Assembly (NCBI GenBank): GCA_019279435.1
Contig: JAAALK010000079.1
Location: forward strand, 83,880,162 to 83,944,161
From: Zizania palustris
Taxonomy: Eukaryota > Streptophyta > Magnoliopsida > Poales > Poaceae
Reading direction: 5' to 3'
Length of the DNA stretch: 64,000 bases
In this document: in pieces, positions 46,089-57,563 of the stretch
Numbering within the stretch: position 1 is the stretch's first letter
Layout of the letters: each line of letters opens with the position of its first letter
Program-made: the position numbers and the translations under genes
The notes under the pieces: generated by a model
What the model was told of the DNA's origin: nothing
What the model saw: the letters and a program-made list of their open reading frames with translations, nothing else
Databases searched by the model: none

Positions 46089-46500
46089 TCATATAGAAAT
46101 TTTTTCTCTCCTGACTTGGTAGCCAGATGATTGCTGAGCCAAATCATTTGCAACTGAATTGGCCTCTCTTGACACATGATAAATTTTGAAGTCATAAAAA
46201 GTAGCAACTATGTCTAGGCACTTATCCAAGTAGCTGTTTAGCAAGCCATTAAAACATTGAGCACTCTTAGACACTTGTTGCACCACTAACAGGGAATCAC
46301 CATGGGCATGAACATGTTTAACACCCATAGATTCCAACAATTCAAGCCCTAGCAGTAAAGCCTCATATTCAGCTTGGTTATTAGTAGAGGGAAATTCTAA
46401 ACGAGCCGAAGTTTCAAAGTGCGCTCCACTAGGTGATATGGGAACAACTCCAACACCTTGGCCATTTTTGCAAGCTAAACCATCAAAGTAAAGTTTCTAC
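46089..46500 (-). pseudogene. Gypsy A second RNase H (plant/archaeal-like)
   Basis: Encodes a second RNase H of the type with HAHGDSLLVVQQV and HVSREANSVANDLAQQSSGY, located between the gypsy RNase H and integrase. A stop near 46500 separates it from the upstream frame. Gypsy B carries the same module at about 54020-54420. Its presence places the family in the Tat lineage. Confidence 0.75.
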
Positions 46501-48152
46501 GGTACTACCTCAATTAAAGCAACATTGTCACTCCAACTGACATCTATGTGGTGATCAACTATAAAGTTGGCTACAATTTGGCCTTTAATAGCTCTTAGGG
46601 GTTCATAGGCCAAATCATACTCAATCAAAGCGTACGCCCACTTTTCGATTCTTCCACTTAGAATCGGCTTTTGTAACATGTGCTTTATAACATCGGTTTG
46701 ACAAACGACAACACATGTAGTAGGGAGAAGATAGTGGCGTAATTTGGTACATGCGTAGTAAAGTGATAAACATAAACATTCCACGAACATGTACCTGGTC
46801 TCGACGTCCAGCAGGCGGCAGCTCAAGAACGTGATGATGTACTCTTTTCCTTCTACCTCCTGGGTTAGCACAGCCCCGATCATGCTATCTTCAGCAGCAA
46901 TGTACAGCTGAAATAAAATCTCGGCTTTGTGTGCTCTCACCACGGGCGGCGATGATAAGCACTCCTTGATTTTCTTGAAGGCGCTTTGCTGACTTGCCCC
47001 CCAAGTGAACTCGACCTCGTTCTTTAGATAGAGTATGGGGACAAAGGCATCAATCTTGCCAGACAAGTTAGATATAAAGCAACGCAAATAATTCATCTTG
47101 CCTAGCAACTTCTGCGCATCTTTCTTGCATGTCAGCGCCGCAAAATTTCTAATTTTCTCAAGCCTCTTAGGATCAATCTCTATGCCCCTTTCATGAATCA
47201 TTAATCCTAAGAACTTGCCCGCCGACACGTCAAAATCACATTTGAGTGGATTCATTTTTAAGCCATACTGTCGTATCCTATCAAAAGCAACTTTCAAATC
47301 GGCTAAATGGTTTCCCATAGCGTCCGATTTGACTACAACATCATCAATGTACACTTCTAACATAACTCCTAGCAAGTCATGAAAGATAAAGTTCATAGCC
47401 TATTGATACGTATCACCAGCATTCTTTAAACCAAAAGTCATAACGACCCACTCAAATAAACCGAAAAAACCAGGGCATTGAAAGGCTGTCTTTTAGACAT
47501 CCTCTTCGGCCATAAAAAATTGATTATAACCAGCATTGCCATCAAGAAAACTTAGTACATTATGCCCTAAAGCATCATTGATTAGCATGTCGTCTATCGG
47601 CATCAGATACTCGTCCTTTGGAGTGGACTTGTTTAGATCCCTGAAATCAATACGGACTCGTGTTTTGCCGCTCCCTTTCTTTTCTACAGGCACAATGTTA
47701 GCGACCCATTATGCATACCTGCATGGCCTAATAAATTCAGCTTTGAGCAGTCGCTCCACTTCTTCTTTAACTCGGTCATAGACGACCGAATTAAAGCGAT
47801 GAGGAGGATGCTTATAAGGCATAAATCCGGGCTTGATAGGTAGCCGATGCTCCACGAGCTCGCGGCTTAGTCCCGACATCTCACTTTACTCCCATGCGAA
47901 ACAATCGACATATGACCGAAGCAACTTTATTACTTCGGCCTTTTCATCAGGCTGTAAATGCTGGTTTACAAAAGTCGACCTCAGGATGATACCATCGCCT
48001 ATGTCAACTTCTAAGGGATCGACCGATGCAAAACCTTGTCCTAATTTCTCTACTTCGCTAAAGTCCTCGATGGCTTCGGCAATACCGTGTTTAGTAGACC
48101 GATACTGCTCTACACGAGACTTTAGCCAATCTAGATTACTCTTGCTAGACAT
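46497..48152 (-). pseudogene. Gypsy A reverse transcriptase and first RNase H
   Basis: Several frames together cover RT. A pre-RT piece (47886-48152) ends in VDCFAWE. A finger/palm piece (47493-47693) has VRIDFRDLNKSTPKDEYLMP and GNAGYNQFFMAEEDV. The long piece 46497-47396 has the catalytic YIDDVVVKSDAM near 47340. The last continues into the gypsy RNase H (LYIAAEDSMIGAVLTQE, ETRYMFVECLCLSLYYAC). Stops at about 47398, 47490 and 47710 break the polyprotein. Confidence 0.8.
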
Positions 48153-48268
48153 TACTACTAATATAAAAACAACCGTGCTACACCAGTCAGCTTTACAGGC
48201 ACTGGTACAAAACGTCCTCCGGACAAGCTAACGAAATTGTAATCCAAAAGATCTCTACCTGATAGACA

Positions 48269-48913
48269 TTATACCTTGTTATGAACGACGTCAACTGACA
48301 CATCGGCCAATGCCACTTGGGACGAAGTGTCTGTGGGTATGACCTCTACTTCATCGCCGTCCCACTGAATTAGGCACTGGTGCAAAGTAGAAGGAATGCA
48401 ACAATTTGCGTGAATCCAATCGCGCCCAAGCAGCACGCTGTAGTTACCGTGCACATCGACGACGAAGAATGCTGTTGTCAATGTCTTTTTGCCCACTGTC
48501 AACTCCATGGAGAGCACACCTTTGGCCTCGGAACTCTCACCGAGCATCAAGTTGGTATTCTTAAGATCATCCTCATCCCTCCTAAGTTTCTTCAATAGTG
48601 AGTAAGGCATTAGGTTAACAGTGGCGCCACCATCAACAAGCATCCGGGAGATTGGCTTTCCGTCAATGTGACCCCTAACGTAGAGAGGCTTTAGATGGTG
48701 AGCCGAGTCCTTGGGTTTCTCAAAGATAGCATTGCGCGGGATGAGGTTCAACTGAGCGACCTCGGCCTCGTCTTGTGGTAGGGCGAATTCGGCGGGCAGC
48801 ATGACGATGTTGATATCCAATGCCTGAGGTGCGGGCCCCTCAGAGACGGGCAAGTAGTCATCGTCGAGCATGTCGTCTTCATCGTTGCTCGGACTAGGAG
48901 CCAGATTGGTCAT
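48269..48913 (-). pseudogene. Gypsy A aspartic protease
   Basis: A 214-codon open piece with the retroviral-type protease signature ISRMLVDGGATVNLMPYSLL, followed by YSVLLGRDWIHANCCIPSTL. It processes the polyprotein. It is in a separate frame from gag and RT because of decay. Confidence 0.8.
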
Positions 48914-48999
48914 CCAATCAGTCTAACTCTCCATATCTATATTGTAGTTGGTTGAGGGAATATTTCTTCAAAAATAGCGTCTCGCTCATCCTCAGCCTT

Positions 49000-51516
49000 C
49001 TTCTCGTGCATCTCTTGTGCCCGTGGTCGTTGTAGACGCCTCTTTTGTGATTTGGACATACTGTGAGCCAAACCCATTACCCGGAGAGGGGTTCAGCAGA
49101 GTCGACGGTGTCTCGGACCATATCAATGAGGGGTCCTGCCAAGCCGGAGGTACATTCAGCTAGTGTGGGCCGAAGCCTCCTATCGAAGGGCTCATCTAGA
49201 GTGGTGCAGGGTTCGGCCATTGAGGGTCGAACTCTCTTTGCGCGAGGCTTGGCCACTGGGGCCCGAAGCCACGGTACTAGGGGTTTGTCCATTGAGGTCC
49301 AATGCCACCATAGGGAGTGTTAGGCCACTGTGGCCCGAAGTTATCATGTGGAGGGCTCGGCCACTACGGTCCGAAGCCACCATGCGGAGGGCTTGGCCAC
49401 TGTGGTCCGAAGCCACCCTCCGAACGCCTTGGGCCCTTCGGCTGGCTTAGTTGTTTTGGCTCAAGGGACTGTTTCCTTGGTTTTTCTTTGGTGCTTGTTT
49501 AACAACATCTTATATTTTACCTTCGGCTTCTTGCGATCCCTAGCTGAAGGAATGCTAACATTTTGCATCCACACTCCCACTTCAGGGTTTTTAGGTATGA
49601 GTGTGCGTGTGCGCGGTTCTCCAACAATTACTTCCTTCCCTTTAGTCGACTCAGCCTGTTCTGGCCGAATCAACATCTTCTTCTCGTCGAGGTCGACGAT
49701 GTTGACGGGAAAGGGATCTTTGTCTAGCTTCATCTTTGGATTGTGGTCTATTTTCAACCGTCCTTCTTCTATGGCCGATTGAACCTGTCGTCGAAAAACA
49801 TTGCAGTCATTAGTATTATGTGAATGCGAATAATGCCACTTACAACATGGATGTTTCTTCAACTCGTCAGCAGATGGAATGACTTGACCTTTAGGCAATC
49901 TGAGAAGCTGATTTTCAAGAGAAAATCAAATATCTTATCACACTTAGTTATATCGAATGAGTACTTGACCTCGCTAGGCCAATTCTTGGTGGGAGACGAC
50001 CGTAACTCGGAGCAAGTGATAGGTTTACTCTTGGTGTTCCAAACCCATTCAGCTGCGTACATGTAGGCCGAATTCTCTTCTTTTGATTCCTCCTTGTCGG
50101 AGTGTTCCATGACGTGGATTTCATCCCTAGGCTTGTTAAACGTCTTAACAAACTTTTTATCTTTGGCTCGGCCTTCCTAGACCAGAGCTTGCTGCAAGAC
50201 TTGGCTAACCTCTAGAAAGTTCTGGTTGTCTAGTCTCTCCTTAATCTCGGAGCGCAATCCACTAAAATCTAGATCCACCAAATCCCTTTCTGAAATATTA
50301 AGACTAAAACATCGGTTTCTTGTATCCTTAAAATGCTTGATATACTCAGAGATGTCCTCGTTAGATTTCTTCCTAACTGATGTCAACTATGAGAGCCTAA
50401 GTTTTGTTTCACCCGTATAAAAGTATTCATGGAATTTTTGTTCTAATTCATACCATGTTTGGACGGAGTTTGGTAGGAGTGCCGAAAACCAAGTGAAAGC
50501 GGTGCCAGATAGCGAGAGAGAAAATAGTCTTAGTTTTAGAGCGTCCGACCCACTACCTTCTCCACACTGTGCTAAAAATTGACTAACATGCTATAGTGTG
50601 GTTTTGTTACCCTCACCGTCGAACTTAGTGAATTCAGGGACTCTATAGCCATGAGGGTAGGGTATTTTATCAAAATGATCAGGATATGGCTTCCGGTAAA
50701 CCCTAGCCCGACCCCTAGGAATGAAGCCAGCACATTCCCTAAACAGTGCGCGGATTCGCTCCTCAAGGTCATCTTGGCCTACTGCCTACGCACGTCTCTC
50801 ATGCGGGGGCACGACATGTGGCGGGATATCGGCGTGTCGGCCATGGGCTTCCTCCCCATGCGCTAGCTGTACAACGTGCTCGAGCCTAGGTGCCTGCGTA
50901 TGTGGTGCGGGCAGCGTGGGCAAGGCTGATGCCGGCGCAGGTGGGGCGGCGCATGGTATGTGGTGCTAGCTTGGCCGATAGCATAATGACTGGTCTCGGC
51001 CACGGATGTTGAGGCAGGAGACGTAACGGTTTTGCCAGTACTACCGTCAGTTCTGCTGTAAACATGATTCATCAAAGGTATACTAGCAATGAGGGCTGAT
51101 GGTACGACCTCAGTAAAGCCAAACCTTCTAAGCGTCGCCTCTACTTAGGAGCTGACTGCCGAATCTAAACAGTTATCTAGCGAAGCGTTAACGGCTTGAT
51201 CTACCGATGCGGCTATCTTTTGATCAATTTCTAAAGAAGATAAACGAGGTGATACTGGTGTTACCTGGATCCGAGCAAGGTCGGGGACGATGATTTCACG
51301 CTTGATGAAGCCCGTGCGTGTCTTGACATAGCCTCCAAGCATCATGTCTTGGAGTGCCTTGATCTTTGCCTCGATCTCTACTCGGTCTTCTATGGGAATA
51401 TCTTCAAGGGTAGGCGTCATGATATTGCGGTTGTCAATATCCGCGCCTCCCATGGGATCCATCGGTGTAGTAGTTGTAGTAGATGTACTGGCGGCCGATG
51501 TAGACGTACCCATCAT
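49000..51516 (-). pseudogene. Gypsy A gag, fragmented
   Basis: The probable start ATG at 51516 lies 15 bases past the primer-binding site; the first frame stops at 51145. Later fragments carry the gag capsid segment (EYIKHFKDTRNRCFSLNISE, 50177-50386) and a Cys/His knuckle CCKWHYSHSHNTNDC (49461-49898). At 49080-49450 the minus strand encodes imperfect repeats of GFGPQWPSPPHG. Many stops and frameshifts separate the pieces. Confidence 0.7.
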
Positions 51517-51530
51517 GTTGGCATAGCTAT

Positions 51531-51548
51531 CCCTAGCAGAGTCGCCAA
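51531..51548 (-). promoter_or_regulatory. Primer-binding site of gypsy A
   Basis: The minus strand reads TTGGCGACTCTGCTAGGG six bases after the 5' LTR end (TCAACA). It differs from the TGGCGCCGT type of gypsy 1. Confidence 0.55.
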
Positions 51549-51554
51549 AAAGTG

Positions 51555-52986
51555 TGTTGACACAGAAATGTGCCCCCGCACTTGGGTCAGTTTGACGATC
51601 CAAAAATGTGCGGATACTTAGGGACAAGCCTAAGCGTAACACAACACCGACGTCACGTTCCGACTACCCTTAGCCATGGTAAGGGGGTGGAGTCGCCAAG
51701 AAATCAAATCACACAGAAATAATCCAATTAGCTGAAAGAAATGTTTTAAACAAAACAAGTCAGAAACCGGATGGAGCATGACTGATTCGAAGTATGGTGC
51801 GAAGGGTGTCGCCGAAGTGTACCTTCGGCGTCTGGCGCGAAGTGTTCCGCTGAAGGGTGCCTTTGGCGTTTGGACTAATTTGGCCAAAGATGGGCTCTGA
51901 ACCGATCCAGTTGTGACAATCACCTCCGAACAACAAGGTTCGACGTGAAGTCTCTGGTACAGAAGGATACAAAATAATGACTTAGATGCAACGCGCGAGC
52001 ATGACTTCGTCTGGAGCGGAGTACGAGCGTGGCGAAGCCTGTCATGATGAAGCCTGTTGGCGAAGCGTGTCGGCGTGCATACTTTGTCAAACTAATAACA
52101 GCGTGATGGTCTGGCACGGGTGGTCGAGGCAGCAGTTTCGCCGAAGGGTGTTCTAGCAACCTCCGACACCAATTTCTCAGCTCCGGGGACCTCCGGCGAA
52201 GCGGCTCCGGACGTGGAAACCTGCAATAGAGTAGATTCGAAGTACCAATTCATCCTGAGGACCGAATTCCGCTAAGTGTTGCCCTTGGGGCGAAGGTAGC
52301 AATCTATAACGCAGATTAGCGGATACTTCACAGGCGAAGTAACAAGGCGACAACAATCTATTACGTAGATTAACGGATACTTCACCGGCGAAGTAACAAG
52401 ACGATAGCAATCTATTACGTAGATTAACAGATACTTCACAAGCGAAGTAACAAGGATTACCACTGTTCCGAAGTGGCTGGCGGAGGGCTTCTAAGCAAAC
52501 CCACGAAGAGTACGGAAAGAAAAGGTAAAATAAAGGTACAGTTCAAAGCTAGGGATTTGTGTTGATTTGTGTTGGGGGGTTCTGAACCGGCCTCACCCCT
52601 ATTATTTATAGGGGCTAGACTTCTAATCTCTAAGCCTAATCTTATAAGATTTGGCTTGATCATGCGTGAAAGACTTAGTCAAAAATCGGACTCAATCTCT
52701 ATCTCTGCCTGAAGTGGGCCTTCGGCCAGGCCCGTCGAAGCCTGCTCCTCGAGCCGAAGCTTCGGTGGAGTGGGCCTTCGGTCAGACCCACCGAAGCCTG
52801 CTCCTCAGGCCGAAGCTTCGGTGCGGTGGGCCGAAGCTTGCTGGAAGCTTCCGAAGCTCATGGCTTTGTGGGCCTTCGGCCCTGTAGGGCTTCGTATCAA
52901 CTTAGGACATGTGTATTTTCGGCCCAAATTATCAAAATTGGTATTTTGATAATCTCAACCACTACTGCCATTTTTTGCTATCAACA
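51555..52986 (-). repeat. Gypsy A 5' LTR, full length
   Basis: 1,432 bases with inverted ends TGTTGA...TCAACA. It holds three 54-bp tandem units (starts near 52321, 52375, 52429) and a 56-bp tandem at 52714-52838 (starts near 52714, 52770, 52826). A minus-strand TATA region (CTATAAATAATAG) lies near 52599-52611. Confidence 0.85.
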
Positions 52987-55900
52987 ATGGCAACGCTGGT
53001 TACAATCAAATTTTTATGGCCGAAGAGGACATCTACAAGACAACCTTTTGATGCCCTGGTTTTGTCGGCTTGTTCGAGTGGGTCGTTATGATTTTTGGTT
53101 TAAAGAATGCTGGCACTACCTATCAATGCGCTATGAACTTGATCTTTCATGACTTACTAGGGGTTATGTTAGAAATATACATAGATGATTTTGTGGTCAA
53201 ATCAGATGCTATGGGAAACCACTTAGCCGATTTGAAAGTTGCTTTTCATAGGATGCGACAATATGGCTTAAAAATGAACCCGCTCAAATGTGCTTTTGGT
53301 GTGTCGACAGGCAAGTTCTTAGGGTTCATGATTCATGAAAGAGGTATCAAAATTGATCCTAAGAGGCTTGAAAAGATTAGAAACTTTGGAGCGCCAACAT
53401 GCAAGAGAGATGTGCAAAAATTGCTAGGCAAGATGAATTATTTGCATCGCTTTATATCTAGCTTGTATAGTAAAATCGATTCTTTTGTCCCTATACTTTG
53501 GCTAAAGAGTGAAGCCGAGTTTAGTTGGGGGGCAAGTTAGCAAAATGCCTTTGAAAAATCAAAGAGTGCTTGTCATCGCCACCCGTGGTGAGAGCACCAA
53601 AGGCCGGAATTCCATTTCGGCTGTACATCGCTGCAGAAGATAGCGTGATAGGGGCCGTGCTAACCCAGGAGGTGGAGGGAAATGAGTACATCATCACATT
53701 CTTGAGCCGCCGTCTGCTGGACACCGAAACCAGGTACGTGTTTGTGGAGCGTTTGTGTTTATCACTTTATTACGCATGTACCAAATTATGTCACCATCTT
53801 CTTCCTAGCACATGTATTGTCGCTTGCCAAATCGATGTTATAAAATACATGTTGCAAAAGCCGATTCTAAGTGGAAGAATCAGAAAGTGGGCTTATGCTT
53901 TGATTGATTAAGATTTGGCTTATGAACCTCTAAGGGCTATGAAAGGTCAAATTGTCGCTAATTTTATAGTTGATCACCATGTGGACGTCAGTTGGGGTGA
54001 CAATATTGCTCTAATTGAGGTAGTGCCATGGAAACTTTAGTTTGATGGTTCAGCTTGTAAGAATGTCTAAGGTATAGGGGTAGTTCTCATATCACCTAGT
54101 GGAATACACTTTGAAACCCCGGCCCGTTTAGAATTTCCCTCTACTAATAACCAAGCTGAATATGAAGCTTTATTGCTAGGACTGGAATTGCTAGAATCCA
54201 TAGGTGCTAAACACATTCATGTGCATGGCGATTCTTTGTTAGTAGTACAACAAGTAGCTAAAAGTGCTCAATGTTTTAATGGCTTGCTAAATAGTTACTT
54301 GGATAAATGTTTAGACATAGTTGCTACTTTCGACGACTTCAAAATTTCTCATGTATCAAGATAAGTCAACTCAATTGCAAATAATTTGGCTTAGCATGCA
54401 TCTGGCTATCAAGTCAGGAGAGGAAAATTTTTTGTACAGAAAAAGCCAATGCTTGAACTCACTGCCGAAGCTAGAAACTTCGGGCTGGTGCGAGGCCTGC
54501 TGGACCCTCCGGATCGGACCTCTCTGATCGCCGAAGGGTGTTGTGTGCTGGGATCCTCGTGTCAGAGCACTTTATCCGCCGAAGGGTCCTGCGCGCTGGA
54601 GCCCTTTCGCCGAAGCCTTCTGGACAACAGAAGTCTTCGGGAACCAGACCCCTCCAGCGGGAGACTTCGGTCTGATCGGCTCCGCATGGCCGATATAGTT
54701 GACCTTCGGTAGAAACAGGAAAGGCCCAGGGGTACTCCGAAGTTTGCAATTTAGACATCACTCTAGGAAAAGAGTTAGCGAACCCTCCAAATATCCATAA
54801 GGATGATTGGAGAATCCCAATCATCCAGTATTTAAGGAATCCCAATCAAAAGGTTGATCGAAAAGTTTGGCGAGAAGTGTTTAAATTTGTGTTGCTATAT
54901 GATGTATTATATCGCCGAACTATTGATGGAGTACTCTTAAAGTATTTAGATGCTGATCAATCCAAAGTAGCTACAGGAGAAGTCCATGAAGGGCTTTGTG
55001 GCACTCATCAGTCGACCGAGAAAATGAGTTGGATGCTCAAAAGAGCAGGTTTCTACTGGCCGACTATGACTAAGGACTGTTTTAATTACTATAGAGGGTG
55101 TGAAGCATGTCGAAGGTTTGGTAATATCCAATTAGATCCTGCATCGTTACTTAATGCTATTATCAAGCCATAGCCGTTCCGAGGTTGGGGCTTAGACTTC
55201 GTCGTCCAAATTTATCCTCCCTCTTCAAAAGGGCATCGGTTCATGTTGATGGCGACAAACTACTTCACTAAATGGACCGAAGCCGTGCCTCTCAAGAATA
55301 TGACTCACAATGAGGTAACTGATTTTATTTTAAAACATATTATACATAGATTTGGTATTCCCCAAAATCTCACTACAGATCAAGGTACTTTATTTGTTGC
55401 TAAAGAAGTGAGAGATTTTGCCAAATTTTATGGTATTAAGTTAATAAACTCTTCACCATACTATGCTCAGGCCAATGGTTAGGCCGAGTCTAGTAATAAA
55501 ACTGTGATTAAGTTCATTAAGAAGAAAATTGAAGAGTTTCCTAAAAAGTGGCATGAAGTGCTTTCAGAAGCATTGTGGGCTTGTAGAGTTACAAAGCACG
55601 GTGCTACCAAAGTTAGTCCATATGAGTTAGTGTATGGGCAAGAGGTTGTTCTACCCGTAGAGGTGGATCTTGGTTCTTTAAGATTTCTTAAACAAGATGG
55701 CTTATCGGTCGATGAATATGAGACTCTTTTAAAAGATAATTTAGAAGAAGTGACCGATAAGAGATTAAGGGCTTTAGAAGCTATAGAGAAAGACAAAAGA
55801 AGAAAATCTAGAGCTTATAATATGAAAGTTAAACCAAAATCATTTCAAGTTGGTGACTTGGTTTGGAAGATGATTTTGCCCTTAGGCATTAAGAGCCCAA

Positions 55901-56147
55901 GATTTGGTAAATGGCCGCCTAGTTGGGAAGGTCCTTTTAAAGTAGCCGAAATTGCTCCAGGTAATCCATATTTGTTAGAATCTTTACAAGGAGAGCGGTT
56001 TCGAAGAGCTTTGAATGGTAGGTATTTGAAAAGGTACTTCCCAAGTGTGTGGCAAAGCGCTTGAAAGTGTCGGAAGGCCAATATGGAAAGTATCGTCTTT
56101 AGCCCGTTATACTTTTAGTTCACTTTCACTAAAAGGCAGGGGGCATG
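52987..56147 (+). pseudogene. Gypsy B pol, 5'-truncated and decayed
   Basis: A plus-strand copy of the gypsy A family that begins abruptly inside RT (the NAGYNQIFMAEED region) where the gypsy A LTR ends. RT continues with IYIDDFVVKSDAM near 53180. The first RNase H (53600-53960), the second RNase H (54020-54420), the integrase zinc head (CRGCEACRRFGNIQL near 55105), the core (ATNYFTKWTEAVPL, TDQGTLFVAKEVRDF) and the C-terminal part (55504-56064) follow. Stops occur at about 53539, 53911, 55173 and 55482. Gag, protease and the 5' LTR are absent. Confidence 0.85.
56131..56147 (+). promoter_or_regulatory. Polypurine tract of gypsy B
   Basis: AAAAGGCAGGGGGCATG immediately precedes the TGTTGATAG start of the 3' LTR at 56148. 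Confidence 0.8.
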
Positions 56148-57026
56148 TGTTGATAGCAACAAATGGCATTAATGGTCAAGATTGTCAAAAATTCAATTTT
56201 GGTAATTTGGACCGAAAATACACATGTCCCGGATCAGGCCGAAGCCCTACAGGGCCGAAGGCCCATTAATCCTTGGGCTTCGGAAGCCTTCTAGCAGCCT
56301 GCTACCTTCGGACCAATGGCCTTCAGAGGCCTGCCTCACCGAAGCTTCGGCTCAAGGAGCAAGCTTCGGCAGATGTTGCCGAAGGCCCACTTCGGGCTGA
56401 TTTTCAAGAGATAGAGTTTGAGTCTGATTCTGGCTAATTTTATCCCTAAGTTTGATTAGGACGAATCTTACTAGATTAAATCTTAGAGATAAGAATACTA
56501 GCCCCTATAAATATAGGGGTGAGGCCGGTTCATTAACCCCCCAACACAAATCAATCACAAAGCCCTAGCTTTGAATCGTACCTTACTTTTATTTACTTTT
56601 GTGCAACCTTCGTGGGTTTGCTTGGAAGCCCTCCGCTGGCCACGCCGAAACCGTGGTAAGCCTTGCTACTTCGCCTGTGAAGTACCCGTTAATCTATGTA
56701 ACAGATTGCTATCGCCTTGTTACTTCGCCTGTGAAGTATCCGTTAATCTACGTAAAAGATCGCTACCTCCGTTTCTCTATTGCAACACTTAGAAGATTCG
56801 GTCTCCAGGCTGAATTGGCGCTTGATCTCTATTCTGTTGCAGGTTTCCACGCTTGTAGACCCTTCGCTGGAGGTATCTGAAGCAAGGAAGCTAGTTTCGG
56901 ATGCTGCCAGAACACCCCTCGATGGAATCCTTGCTTCGACTACCCGTGCTGGGCCATCATGCTATTGTTGGTTTGACCAAGTCCCACATGCCAGCATGCT
57001 CCGCAGTAGGCTTCATCACGCTAGGC
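56148..57026 (+). repeat. Gypsy B 3' LTR, truncated
   Basis: It starts TGTTGATAG and has a TATA box (CTATAAATATAG near 56504-56515). It keeps about two of the 54-bp units (near 56672 and 56726), then matches the gypsy A LTR as far as GCTTCATCACGCTAGGCTTC. It lacks the terminal TCAACA. Sequence passes into the copia 3 LTR at about 57026. Confidence 0.75.
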
Positions 57027-57500
57027 TTCATTCTGGTTTATGCTTGATTGAGTTTTGATTCAATTATCCTCTGCCATTGTGCAAAGTGAATCACCAGACT
57101 AGAAGCATCACCATAACTTGATTGTAGTATCTGCACTGTCAAATTTGTTCTTCACCTGTTGATTTACGTGGATGGTTGAAACACTACAAGGTTAATCGGT
57201 GTTTGGTTCTCCGACTAACATCAGCTGTTGGTAGATCAAAGTCCGACTGAAAGTGAGTTGGCGTTTCATTGTTCGATCAAAAGCAAAAATTCAGTGTTTG
57301 TAATCTCTCAATCTGTCATTTCACATCATATCAGAGAGGAGGGTTATATCACTTGTTTTATCAGAGCTTTTGCTGTGTTGTTACATCTACTTCCGCTTGT
57401 TCATTTAGAGGCGCGTTGGGTGTATTAAAAAGGCCATCAATTCGTGAGAATTTGTTGAGGCGCTTATTCACCCCCTCTAGTCGCCTGTTCCGGTCCTACA
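57027..57500 (+). repeat. Copia 3 5' LTR, 3' portion only
   Basis: Matches 63180-63653 of the 3' LTR and ends TCCGGTCCTACA. The first 2 kb are missing. Confidence 0.85.
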
Positions 57501-57502
57501 AT

Positions 57503-57514
57503 TGGTATTAGAGC
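57503..57514 (+). promoter_or_regulatory. Primer-binding site of copia 3
   Basis: TGGTATTAGAGC, one base from the tRNA-Met complement TGGTATCAGAGC, two bases after the LTR. Confidence 0.85.
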
Positions 57515-57563
57515 CGGTTATATCACTAGTTGACCTTAACCGGTTTTGTGATCCGTAGGCGAT

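Larger units (their letters stand above)
43582..52986 (-). mobile_element. Gypsy A: decayed Tat-like Ty3/gypsy element
   Basis: A minus-strand element with full 5' LTR (51555-52986), primer-binding site, gag, protease, RT, two RNase H modules, integrase, polypurine tract and a truncated 3' LTR (43582-44387). Stops and frameshifts occur throughout, so it cannot act on its own. A gypsy-type RNase H followed by a second, plant/archaeal-like RNase H before integrase is the mark of the Tat lineage. Gypsy B (52987-57026) is a second copy of the same family in the opposite orientation. Confidence 0.85.
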
